From: Muribaculaceae bacterium
Lineage (GTDB): Bacteria; Bacteroidota; Bacteroidia; Bacteroidales; Muribaculaceae
Direction of reading: 5' to 3'
Assembly (NCBI GenBank): GCA_017621845.1
Contig: JAGASI010000025.1
Span: 126,361-190,360 of the forward strand
Length of the DNA: 64,000 nucleotides
Made by a program: the position numbers and the translations under genes. This document shows positions 44,340 to 52,117 of the stretch, one piece after another; the first letter of the stretch is position 1; each line of letters opens with the position of its first letter. The notes below the pieces were generated by a model. That model made no database searches. It had not been told where the DNA came from and saw only the letters and a list, made by a program, of their open reading frames with translations.

Positions 44340-45452
44340 TTAATGTTTGTCACCGGCAGGCTTCATTTTTACGGCGACAGTCGGTGGTAGCGAATTGTTG
44401 CGCTCGTTAGTGGCGTCAACTACTTCGTGGGCCAAGTGAATGAAGGCTTGAGACATTATAGAGTCTTGGGCGGCCACAGGGGTGCCGTCATCGTTATGGC
44501 GGCCAACCGAAGCCACCAGTGGAATTTGAGCTAAAAGTCTGATACCGCGGTCAGCGGCCAGTCTTGCCGCTCCACCGTTACCAAAGATGTAGTAACGCTC
44601 GTCGGGATGCTGTTCGGGCGTGAACCAGGACATATTTTCAACCATACCCAGGACTGGGACGTTGACTTTGTCGCCTGTAAACATTGCTATGCCCTTGATG
44701 GCGTCGGCCAGGGCAATCTGTTGGGGAGTGGAGACAATGACCACTCCGGTGATACCAAGGGTCTGGACCAATGTCAGATGGATGTCCGATGTACCCGGGG
44801 GCATGTCGATGATAAAATAGTCAAGTTCACCCCAGTCGCCCTGGGTGATAAGCTGTTTGAGCGCATTGGAAGCCATAGAGCCGCGCCATAGTACAGCGTC
44901 CTCTTTATTGACGAGAAAACCGATTGAAAGCACCTTGACGCCATAGGCCTCGGCGGGGATGATAAGGTCGCGGCCATCATCGCTATGACGCATGAACAGT
45001 TCCACGTCTTCGAGACCGAAGATCTTGGGCATCGAAGGACCGAAAATATCGGCATCCAGTAGGCCCACGCGGTAACCCTCACGGGCGAGAGCTACAGCAA
45101 GGTTGGCGGCAACGGTAGACTTGCCTACTCCTCCCTTGCCCGAGGCCACGCCGATGATGTTTTTGACGCCCGGCAGCGGGTTGACCTTGGCGGCGGGAGC
45201 CTGGCGGAAGGTGATGTTGACGGTAGCTTCTACCTCAGGTGAGGTGTGGGCAACGATGGCGGCCTGAGCGGCCTTGGCTACCGATCGTGCGAACGGGTCG
45301 GTAGGTTTATCAAACACGAGTGACAGAGACACATGGTGGCCATCGATGCGTATATCGTCGGCTACCATGTCAAGGCTCACGATATCGCGGCCATTGCCGG
45401 GATAGCGTACTGTCTTGAGAGCCTCGGTTATAAGAGCTGGATATAGTGTCAT
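44340..45452 (-). CDS. mrp: Mrp/ApbC-type iron-sulfur cluster carrier ATPase
   Basis: The 370-residue protein has an N-terminal MIP18/DUF59 domain (about 1-90) and a ParA-like P-loop NTPase: GVASGKGGVGKSTVAANLA (near 101-119), then DYFIIDMPPGTSDIHLT. It is expected to ferry [4Fe-4S] clusters to apoproteins. The usual CxxC near the C-terminus is not present; the segment reads ENMSWFTPEQHPDERYYIFG, a form I associate with Bacteroidales. It follows mraY by 85 bases and ends the first dcw block before a terminator. Confidence 0.95.
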   Translation of the reverse strand: MTLYPALITEALKTVRYPGNGRDIVSLDMVADDIRIDGHHVSLSLVFDKPTDPFARSVAKAAQAAIVAHTSPEVEATVNITFRQAPAAKVNPLPGVKNIIGVASGKGGVGKSTVAANLAVALAREGYRVGLLDADIFGPSMPKIFGLEDVELFMRHSDDGRDLIIPAEAYGVKVLSIGFLVNKEDAVLWRGSMASNALKQLITQGDWGELDYFIIDMPPGTSDIHLTLVQTLGITGVVIVSTPQQIALADAIKGIAMFTGDKVNVPVLGMVENMSWFTPEQHPDERYYIFGNGGAARLAADRGIRLLAQIPLVASVGRHNDDGTPVAAQDSIMSQAFIHLAHEVVDATNERNNSLPPTVAVKMKPAGDKH

Positions 45453-45537
45453 GTTTTAGGAAATAATGAGTAAGTGAGTAGATTGGCGTGTCAGAGCATT
45501 TTTTATTGACTCATACAGGCAGGTCTCACCCGGGTGT

Positions 45538-46803
45538 TTATCTGATTTTTAGTGATACAAAAGTGCAGACAGCCAGGATGATGCCTACAATCCAGAAACG
45601 GGTGACTATCTTGGACTCGGGAATTTCGTTGCGAGGAAATTGTATGAGAGCATCGATACCGTCTTTGGCCGATTTCTGGAAGTGGTGGTGCAGTGGCGTC
45701 ATCCTGAAGATGCGGCGACCGTGGGTAAATTTGAAGTATCCTACCTGCATTATCACCGACAGGTCTTCGATATAGAAGATGGCACACAGCACGGGCAACA
45801 GGAATTCTTTATGTATCAGGATTGCAAATACTGCGATGATGCCACCAAGAGTGAGCGAGCCGGTGTCGCCCATAAATACCTGGGCCGGCGAGGCATTATA
45901 CCACAGGAAGCCTATCAGAGCACCGATAAATGCCGACATGAACACCACCAGTTCTTCAGACCCCGGCAGGTACATGATATTGAGGTAAGACGAGTATACC
46001 ACCGAGGCCCCCAGATATGCCATGACCGCGAGAGTAACGCCGATGATTGCCGAGGTGCCTGTTGCCAATCCGTCGAGCCCGTCGGTGAGGTTGGCACCAT
46101 TGGATGTAGCTGTCACAAAGAATATTGTTATAAGAGCAAATACTATCCAACCTCCCAGTTGGCTATAGTCTCCCAGCCATCCTGTAATTGACGAGTAGCT
46201 GAAGTTGTGGGACTTGACAAAGGGTATGGTGGTTACCGGGGCATCGGGAATTGCTCCGTTGACCGGTGATGACATTTGGTCGTTGTGCTCCTGTTCGACG
46301 ACAGGTGGTTGTTGGGAATCGGCAGTGGCGACATTATGCATCTGTGGTGTCAGATACATGGTTGTGGCCACGACAACACCTATACCTATCTGACCGATTA
46401 TCTTGTATTTTCCTTTCATGCCTTCTTTGTTGTGCTTCTTGATTTTTTTATAATCGTCAAGAAAGCCGATGGCTCCGAGCCATAGCGTGGCAAACAGCAT
46501 TAACAGCATATATGGGTTGGCCAGATTACTTACCAGCAGGCACGGAACCACGATGGCGATGATGATGATGATACCGCCCATAGTCGGGGTACCGGTTTTT
46601 TTCATCTGGCCCTCGAGGCCGAGGTCACGTATTATTTCGCCCACTTGCATGAGTTGAAGCCGGTTGATAATCTTGCGTCCGATAAAAATACCTATCAGTA
46701 GAGACAGCACGAAGGCTGCGCCTGAGCGGAATGTTACATAGTCAAGGAGTCTTGACCCCGGTACATTGTATTGTTCAAGAAAGTCAGAAAGATAGTAAAG
46801 CAT
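45538..46803 (-). CDS. mraY: Phospho-N-acetylmuramoyl-pentapeptide transferase
   Basis: The product is 421 residues from the ATG at 46803; the frame stays open upstream into murE, but only this start gives the family N-terminus (MLYYLSDFLEQYNVPG). About ten membrane helices. Signature segments: GTPTMGGIIII, GFLDDYKKIKKHNKEG (Asp pair), NGANLTDGLDGLATG and PLHHHFQKSAKDG. MraY makes lipid I. An extra periplasmic-side loop of about 45 residues (near 200-245, rich in Gln/Pro/Asp) is longer than in E. coli. Confidence 0.97.
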   Translation of the reverse strand: MLYYLSDFLEQYNVPGSRLLDYVTFRSGAAFVLSLLIGIFIGRKIINRLQLMQVGEIIRDLGLEGQMKKTGTPTMGGIIIIIAIVVPCLLVSNLANPYMLLMLFATLWLGAIGFLDDYKKIKKHNKEGMKGKYKIIGQIGIGVVVATTMYLTPQMHNVATADSQQPPVVEQEHNDQMSSPVNGAIPDAPVTTIPFVKSHNFSYSSITGWLGDYSQLGGWIVFALITIFFVTATSNGANLTDGLDGLATGTSAIIGVTLAVMAYLGASVVYSSYLNIMYLPGSEELVVFMSAFIGALIGFLWYNASPAQVFMGDTGSLTLGGIIAVFAILIHKEFLLPVLCAIFYIEDLSVIMQVGYFKFTHGRRIFRMTPLHHHFQKSAKDGIDALIQFPRNEIPESKIVTRFWIVGIILAVCTFVSLKIR

Positions 46804-46861
46804 TTTGGGGAATAGGAAGGTTGGAAATTTTTTTGTTTTTTTGTGAGTTGGTGGTGATGCT

Positions 46862-48328
46862 TTATAATTCAGCTCTCTGTTTAAGAGCGAGCGCCACTTG
46901 TTCGTGGTCATCAAAGTGGTCGACACGTCCACCGGCAAATATCTGATAGGTCTCGTGTCCTTTTCCGGCCACGAGGACAACGCCATCGGGTGGAGCTGTG
47001 GCGATGGCCGCAGCGATGGCCGCGGCACGGTCGAGGTTGACAATAATCTGACAGTCAGTATTTTCGGGCACACCGGCTATCATGTCATTGGCTATGTCTT
47101 CGGGGTTTTCATCGCGGGGATTGTCCGAGGTGATGAAAAGTCTTGCCGATCGTCGGGCGGCCTCGGCAGCCATCACCGGGCGTTTGCCGTGGTCTCGGTT
47201 GCCACCGGCGCCGGCGACAGTGGTGATATGGGTGTCAGGGCGCACGGCCAGTATGGTGTCCAATACATTGGCCAGAGCATCGGGAGTGTGGGCATAGTCT
47301 ATTATGACGCTCAGGCCATCGGGAGCGGTCACTGTTTCAAAACGTCCACAAACAGCCGGCAAAGAGCTTACGCTACATGCCGCGTCCTCGGGCTTCATTC
47401 CCAGTGATACGAGAGCTCCGTAGACGGCCGTGAGATTATAGGCGTTGAAGCGTCCTGTAAGCCGTGTGACAAGCTCAACATCGTTAATGTTGAGGGTCAT
47501 TCCAGAGAGGGCGATTTCGACAGGACGACAATGGAAGTCGGCGAGTGTGCGCAGTGAGTAGGTGAGTACTCGGGCGCGGGTATTTTGAACCATGACCTTG
47601 CCGTTTGGATCATCGATATTGATTATGGCCCAGGCATCCTCGGGCAGAAGGTCAAAGAATCGTTTCTTGGCCTCGAGGTAAGCCTTGAATGTTTTATGAT
47701 AGTCGAGGTGGTCGCGGGTGAGATTGGTGAATATACCTCCCTTGAAATACAGTCCGGCTACACGGTTCTGGGCCATGCCGTGGGATGAGACTTCCATGAA
47801 GCAGTATTGACATCCGGCCTCTACCATCAGTGCCATCAAGCGATTGATTTCGAGTGGGTCGGGCGTGGTGTGGTCGGCGGGATATTCGGTATCAGCCACG
47901 CGGTTGGTGACTGTCGAGAGCAGTCCGGCCTTGATGTCTCGTGACATCATGGCTCGGTATAGGAGGGTGGCGATTGTGGTCTTGCCATTGGTACCGGTGA
48001 CACCTACAACAGAGAGAAGGCGCGATGGATGACCATACCATGCTGAGGCCAGCTGGCCAAGGGCTACCGAGGTATCGGGAACTTTGACCCAGGTGACGGT
48101 ATCGGCGGCATCGGCAGGTATATGTTGACATACCACTACGGCGGCGCCATGTTCGAGTGCCGACGGTATATAACGATGTCCGTCAACAGCCGTGCCACAC
48201 ACGGCGACAAAGATGCTGCCTTCATTTACCGCCCGTGAGTCGGCAGTTATGTCCGAGACCTCAAGGCAGTCGGGGCCTTGTATCCGGATTACTTGGATAT
48301 CTTTAAGTAATGTGCTGAGTAATTGCAT
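46862..48328 (-). CDS. murE: UDP-MurNAc-L-Ala-D-Glu--2,6-diaminopimelate ligase
   Basis: The 488-residue Mur ligase adds the third stem residue. The P-loop is GVTGTNGKTTIATLL. The substrate-specificity loop reads SDNPRDENPEDI: DNPR marks the meso-diaminopimelate-adding form, so the cell wall should be mDAP type. IIDYAHTPDALANVL and the C-terminal GKGHETYQIF complete the family pattern. It sits between ftsI (16 bases) and mraY (58 bases). Confidence 0.98.
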   Translation of the reverse strand: MQLLSTLLKDIQVIRIQGPDCLEVSDITADSRAVNEGSIFVAVCGTAVDGHRYIPSALEHGAAVVVCQHIPADAADTVTWVKVPDTSVALGQLASAWYGHPSRLLSVVGVTGTNGKTTIATLLYRAMMSRDIKAGLLSTVTNRVADTEYPADHTTPDPLEINRLMALMVEAGCQYCFMEVSSHGMAQNRVAGLYFKGGIFTNLTRDHLDYHKTFKAYLEAKKRFFDLLPEDAWAIINIDDPNGKVMVQNTRARVLTYSLRTLADFHCRPVEIALSGMTLNINDVELVTRLTGRFNAYNLTAVYGALVSLGMKPEDAACSVSSLPAVCGRFETVTAPDGLSVIIDYAHTPDALANVLDTILAVRPDTHITTVAGAGGNRDHGKRPVMAAEAARRSARLFITSDNPRDENPEDIANDMIAGVPENTDCQIIVNLDRAAAIAAAIATAPPDGVVLVAGKGHETYQIFAGGRVDHFDDHEQVALALKQRAEL

Positions 48329-48344
48329 GTTTGTTGTAAAATAA

Positions 48345-50486
48345 TCAATTGGTAAGAGTGAGTCTCACACGTGTTCCTTTCTTGGCTGCTGTGCCGGGAG
48401 CCGGAGTCTGCTCCTTGACATATCCGGCGCCTGAGATAGAGACGTTATAACCCGATTTCTCAAGGCAAGCAATGGCTTGTCTCACACCGAGGCCACGTAC
48501 ATCGGGAAGACCGTTTCGGGCGGGAGCGGGAACTATGCGGTTGACGGTGGTCACTCCGAGCATGTTCTTGATTGAATTGGTTGTATTGGCGTCTGAGGCT
48601 TGTATTGTAGGTCGTGGTCCACGAGGGGGCATGCCGTCGCGATATTCTGAATGATTGTCGAGCATGCCGCGTGAATACATTTTGAGCGCAATATTCTTGA
48701 GGACAATACCCGATGTGTTTCCCGCCGAGCGGAATTGGGGCGCCGGGCGTGAAATCATCACCATGCAGGTATATTTGGGTTTTTCATAAGGGAAGAAGCC
48801 ACAGAAGGCCAGACGATAGGCTCCCTGTATATACCCCTTGGGGGTGCCGGGGATGACTTTGCCGTTTTTATCTCGTTTGACCTCGTTGGCGACCTTGGAG
48901 GTACCGGTCTTGCCGGCTATGGCGACTAAGTCGTTACGTAGCATTTTGGCAGTGCCGCCTTGGCCCGTGATTACTTGCCGCAACATGTCGCGTACCATGC
49001 GTGCATGCTCGGGTGTGCACATCTGTTCGCGCACATATGTTACCGGCAGTATTGAGTCGCCACGCGGCGTGGTGATGCAACTTACCAGACGCGGACGCAC
49101 AAATTTACCGTCATTGGCAACGGCATTGTAGAAGGCACAGGTGTACAGTGGCGGTATCAGAGAGCTATAACCATAGACTTCACGGCCAAGCGACACGAGA
49201 CCTCCATCCTTGATGTCAAGATAGGGGAAGAAGGGAGTACGTTCGCCGGCGATGCCGGTGTTGAATTTGTCGAGAAATCCCAGTTTGGCGAGGTCTTCTT
49301 TGAAGCCGTTGGGGTTGTCACGGTAATGGGGAGCCACGAGTTTTGTCATACCGATGTTTGACGAGTATTCAAGGAAGCGTCCCACGGGTAACGATGCCGG
49401 TGAGTGGGAATCCTTGATGGGGTTGCCACCTCCGAATACCAGCGATCCACCGATGTTGTACACTTCGTCAAGGCTCCTGACATATCCTTTCTCGAGTGCC
49501 AGCACCATTGACATTGTTTTCATTACCGAGCCGGGTTCAAATCCTAACAGGGCATAGTTCATGGCTTCGATGTACCGACCGGATGTTGAGTCTCGCTCGA
49601 GGTTGGAGATGGCTTTGATGTCGCCGGTAGCGACATCCATGAGGATGCATGTGCCCCACTCGGCCTCGGTCTCTATAAGCATCTCGTTGAGTGAATTTTC
49701 GACGATGTCTTGCATGGAGATGTCGATAGTAGTGCGCAGGGTGTGGCCCGGTATGGCCGGAACATCGGTCCAGTTCTCGATGCGATGGGTCAGCGGTACC
49801 TTACGTGCTATTCCGGGGGTGCCGTAGAGCATGGAGTCGAGGGCATATTCGAGACCTGAGTAACCACGTATCTTGCCATCATCACCTTCTGAGACACGTC
49901 CTATGGAGCGGGCTGCCATCTGTCCGTAGGGGTTGCATCGCTTGACGCGTGTCTCGCGGGTGTAGCCGGTGTGGTTGGTGTTTTTGGAGCATCGGAAGAA
50001 TGGATACTGTTTGACTGCCTCGCTCTCGGTGTAGGTGAGGTTGTCGAGTATCAGTAGTGAGCGTGTGCGTTGGTCTTTAGGTTTGGCAAGCTGGGCTGTC
50101 AGGATGTCGGCCCACTGTTGGGCTGTGCGTTTGCCTTGTTTGGCAAGCTCGGCACATAGTTGGGGCATGTATATTCTGAGTGAGTCTTCCATAAGTTTGG
50201 AAGCACGCATATCCATTCTGATATTGTAGAAGTTGACGTTGGTTGCCAATACCGAGCCGTCGGCGGCGAGGATGTCTCCGCGCTGTGGGCGTATGGTGTC
50301 GATGCGTTCGAGGTCCCGATTAGCTTTTTCGTTCCACTCCTCACGATGGGTTATGGTAGTGTCAATGGCGCTATAGGCAATGGCTCCGGCAAAGAATATG
50401 ATACCGAGGGACACAATGGTGTATCGCCATATTATTTCACGTCGGCGAGTGTTGTTTTTGGTGTTGCTTGATTTCAAGGAAGGCAT
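48345..50486 (-). CDS. ftsI: Septal penicillin-binding protein FtsI (PBP3) with PASTA domain
   Basis: The product is about 713 residues from the ATG at 50486. The frame extends 22 codons further to a TTG overlapping the ftsL stop, which I judge less likely. A cytoplasmic basic tail and one transmembrane helix (IVSLGIIFFAGAIAYSAI) precede a dimerisation domain (RPQRGDILAADGSVLATN). The transpeptidase motifs follow: SVMK (Ser near 318), SSN in EYSSNIG, and KTG in AGKTGTSK (near 525). A PASTA domain ends the protein. It crosslinks septal peptidoglycan and pairs with FtsW. Confidence 0.95.
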   Translation of the reverse strand: MPSLKSSNTKNNTRRREIIWRYTIVSLGIIFFAGAIAYSAIDTTITHREEWNEKANRDLERIDTIRPQRGDILAADGSVLATNVNFYNIRMDMRASKLMEDSLRIYMPQLCAELAKQGKRTAQQWADILTAQLAKPKDQRTRSLLILDNLTYTESEAVKQYPFFRCSKNTNHTGYTRETRVKRCNPYGQMAARSIGRVSEGDDGKIRGYSGLEYALDSMLYGTPGIARKVPLTHRIENWTDVPAIPGHTLRTTIDISMQDIVENSLNEMLIETEAEWGTCILMDVATGDIKAISNLERDSTSGRYIEAMNYALLGFEPGSVMKTMSMVLALEKGYVRSLDEVYNIGGSLVFGGGNPIKDSHSPASLPVGRFLEYSSNIGMTKLVAPHYRDNPNGFKEDLAKLGFLDKFNTGIAGERTPFFPYLDIKDGGLVSLGREVYGYSSLIPPLYTCAFYNAVANDGKFVRPRLVSCITTPRGDSILPVTYVREQMCTPEHARMVRDMLRQVITGQGGTAKMLRNDLVAIAGKTGTSKVANEVKRDKNGKVIPGTPKGYIQGAYRLAFCGFFPYEKPKYTCMVMISRPAPQFRSAGNTSGIVLKNIALKMYSRGMLDNHSEYRDGMPPRGPRPTIQASDANTTNSIKNMLGVTTVNRIVPAPARNGLPDVRGLGVRQAIACLEKSGYNVSISGAGYVKEQTPAPGTAAKKGTRVRLTLTN

Positions 50487-50544
50487 GGTTTGTGATGAGG
50501 TTGAGGTGAGATTTATGAGATGTCGGTTGTTATCGTGTATGGGG

Positions 50545-50901
50545 TTATTCAAGTTTGTAAGGAGGTTGTTCCTGGACAGTGAGGCCTGGCATGACCGAGT
50601 CGGCGAGTTGTTGCATGGCCGACTCTCTTATGCGGCTCATATATGTTGAGCGTTCTCTTATGCGTTCGGTTTTCACGACTTCAAGACGGTTGTTGAGTTT
50701 TTTGATGGTCTCCATGCCTGTCTGACATTGGTATTTGGTAGAAATCATTATCATGATTAGTAGCATGAGGGTGAAAATCTTGAGCCAATGTTTGACGATG
50801 AAGTCTGAGGATATGAGGCTGCCGAAGACCATGCGTGAAGCCAATGATGGCTTTTTGCCTTTGCCGGGTCTGGTATTTTTTGGAGATGGCGATTTTGTCA
50901 T
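50545..50901 (-). CDS. ftsL: FtsL-like cell division protein
   Basis: The 118-residue bitopic protein has a basic cytoplasmic tail, one transmembrane helix (about 38-58, LKIFTLMLLIMIMISTKY) and a coiled-coil-prone extracellular stretch (ETIKKLNNRLEVVKTERIRERS). This shape and the position between rsmH and ftsI identify the FtsL-like subunit of the divisome. Sequence similarity to other FtsL proteins is expected to be low. It starts 39 bases after rsmH. Confidence 0.88.
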   Translation of the reverse strand: MTKSPSPKNTRPGKGKKPSLASRMVFGSLISSDFIVKHWLKIFTLMLLIMIMISTKYQCQTGMETIKKLNNRLEVVKTERIRERSTYMSRIRESAMQQLADSVMPGLTVQEQPPYKLE

Positions 50902-50940
50902 TGCTTGTATTGGAGAGAAATGGGGGTTATCGGTTATATG

Positions 50941-51861
50941 TTAAAGACGTTGGGCAACACGTAGCTTGGCTGAGCGGGAGCGGGGGTTTTGTTCTATCTC
51001 TTGGGTTGAAGGGATTATTGGTTTATTGGTGATAATTTTAAATGGTGTATTTATGTTGCCAAAGAAGTCTTTGTCTTGCCGCCCCTCGATGTTGCCTGTT
51101 TTCATGAAGTTTTTGACCAGGCGGTCTTCAAGAGAGTGGTAGGTGATGATTGCGAGGCGCCCGCCTGAGCGTAACAGGGATGCTGAGTCTTGGAGTAGTT
51201 TTCTGAGTGCGCCAATCTCGTCGTTGACTTCGATACGTAGTGCTTGGAAAACTCTTGCAAGGTCTTTTTTGAGACGTTGTGGAGGGAGTAGAGGCCGTAT
51301 TGCGGTCATGAGGTCGTCGGCCGTTGCCAGTGGCTGTAGTTCGCGGTATTTGACGATGGCTCGTGCCAAGGCATGGGCATTGTTAAGCTCGCCGTATAAT
51401 CTGAACATTGAGGTGAGATCGTCGAGAGGTCTGTTGTTGAGGATTTCGGCGGCAGTGATGTGGCTGCGACGGTTCATGCGCATGTCCAGTGGTGAAGTTC
51501 CTTCGCGGAATGTAAATCCGCGCGTGGCGTCGTCAAAGTGATGAAAGCTGACACCAAGGTCACCCAAAATACCGTCTACGCTCTCGACGCCATAGTATTG
51601 CATAAAGTTGGTCAGATACCTGAAGTTGGATAATACCGGTGTCAGTCGCTCGTCTTTGGGGGCTCGTGACAGGGCATCGATGTCTTGGTCAATACCATAG
51701 AGATGACCTCCTGTGGTGGTGTCGAGGTGCTCCATGATGGCGCGTGAGTGTCCGCCGCCGCCGTAGGTGACGTCGACGTATGTGCCTGATGGCTTGATAT
51801 CCAGTAATTTGATGGTGGGCTCGAGAAGTGCCGGTATGTGATAGACCTCGTTTTCTGCCAT
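50941..51861 (-). CDS. rsmH: 16S rRNA (cytosine1402-N4)-methyltransferase
   Basis: The 306-residue enzyme (formerly MraW) methylates the base of C1402 in 16S rRNA. Motifs: YHIPALLEPTIKLLDI, the SAM loop DVTYGGGGHSRAI, LGDLGVSFHHFDDATRGF, PLDMRMNR, and the C-terminal ITYHSLEDRLVKNFMK. It is the first gene of the dcw block; mraZ, usually directly upstream, is absent here. The upstream 256 bases contain two copies of an 18-bp palindrome and no clear -7 box beyond an imperfect TAATTTTA at 51918-51911. Confidence 0.97.
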   Translation of the reverse strand: MAENEVYHIPALLEPTIKLLDIKPSGTYVDVTYGGGGHSRAIMEHLDTTTGGHLYGIDQDIDALSRAPKDERLTPVLSNFRYLTNFMQYYGVESVDGILGDLGVSFHHFDDATRGFTFREGTSPLDMRMNRRSHITAAEILNNRPLDDLTSMFRLYGELNNAHALARAIVKYRELQPLATADDLMTAIRPLLPPQRLKKDLARVFQALRIEVNDEIGALRKLLQDSASLLRSGGRLAIITYHSLEDRLVKNFMKTGNIEGRQDKDFFGNINTPFKIITNKPIIPSTQEIEQNPRSRSAKLRVAQRL

Positions 51862-51934
51862 GGTTTGGGGGTGTTGCTGTTTGGCGGGTGTAATACAGTT
51901 TTGGGGAGTGTAAAATTACTGCTTTTAGCTGAAA

Positions 51935-51952
51935 GTTTACAATCTTAAACAA
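51935..51952. promoter_or_regulatory. Palindromic operator-like motif, copy 1
   Basis: GTTTACAATCTTAAACAA, an imperfect GTTTAC-N4-GTAAAC palindrome, lies about 80 bases upstream of the rsmH ATG. It sits next to the imperfect -7 box at 51911-51918, near where the -33 element would be. A near-identical copy is at 52015-52032. The shape recalls BlaI/MecI-type operators, but this is only resemblance. Confidence 0.5.
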
Positions 51953-52014
51953 TAAATTTTTTTATAAATGCCAAAATACATCACTAATATACTGGAAGAC
52001 AGTGATGACCCTCT

Positions 52015-52032
52015 GTTTACAATCGTAAACAA
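52015..52032. promoter_or_regulatory. Palindromic operator-like motif, copy 2
   Basis: GTTTACAATCGTAAACAA differs from copy 1 at a single base and is here a perfect GTTTAC-N4-GTAAAC inverted repeat. The two copies are exactly 80 bp apart, an arrangement that would allow cooperative binding by one dimeric regulator upstream of rsmH. Confidence 0.5.
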
Positions 52033-52064
52033 GATATTTATGGTGACTCTTGGAAGTCGTAAAA

Positions 52065-52095
52065 AAACGTGCGCCGGATAAAACGGCGCACGTTT
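52065..52095 (-). terminator. Rho-independent terminator of the large secreted protein gene
   Basis: A perfect 12-bp stem (AAACGTGCGCCG with its complement) and 7-base loop are followed on the minus strand by a T7 run, 23 bases after the stop codon. Confidence 0.92.
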
Positions 52096-52117
52096 CAGGT
52101 AATAGGTTGGTATTTAG

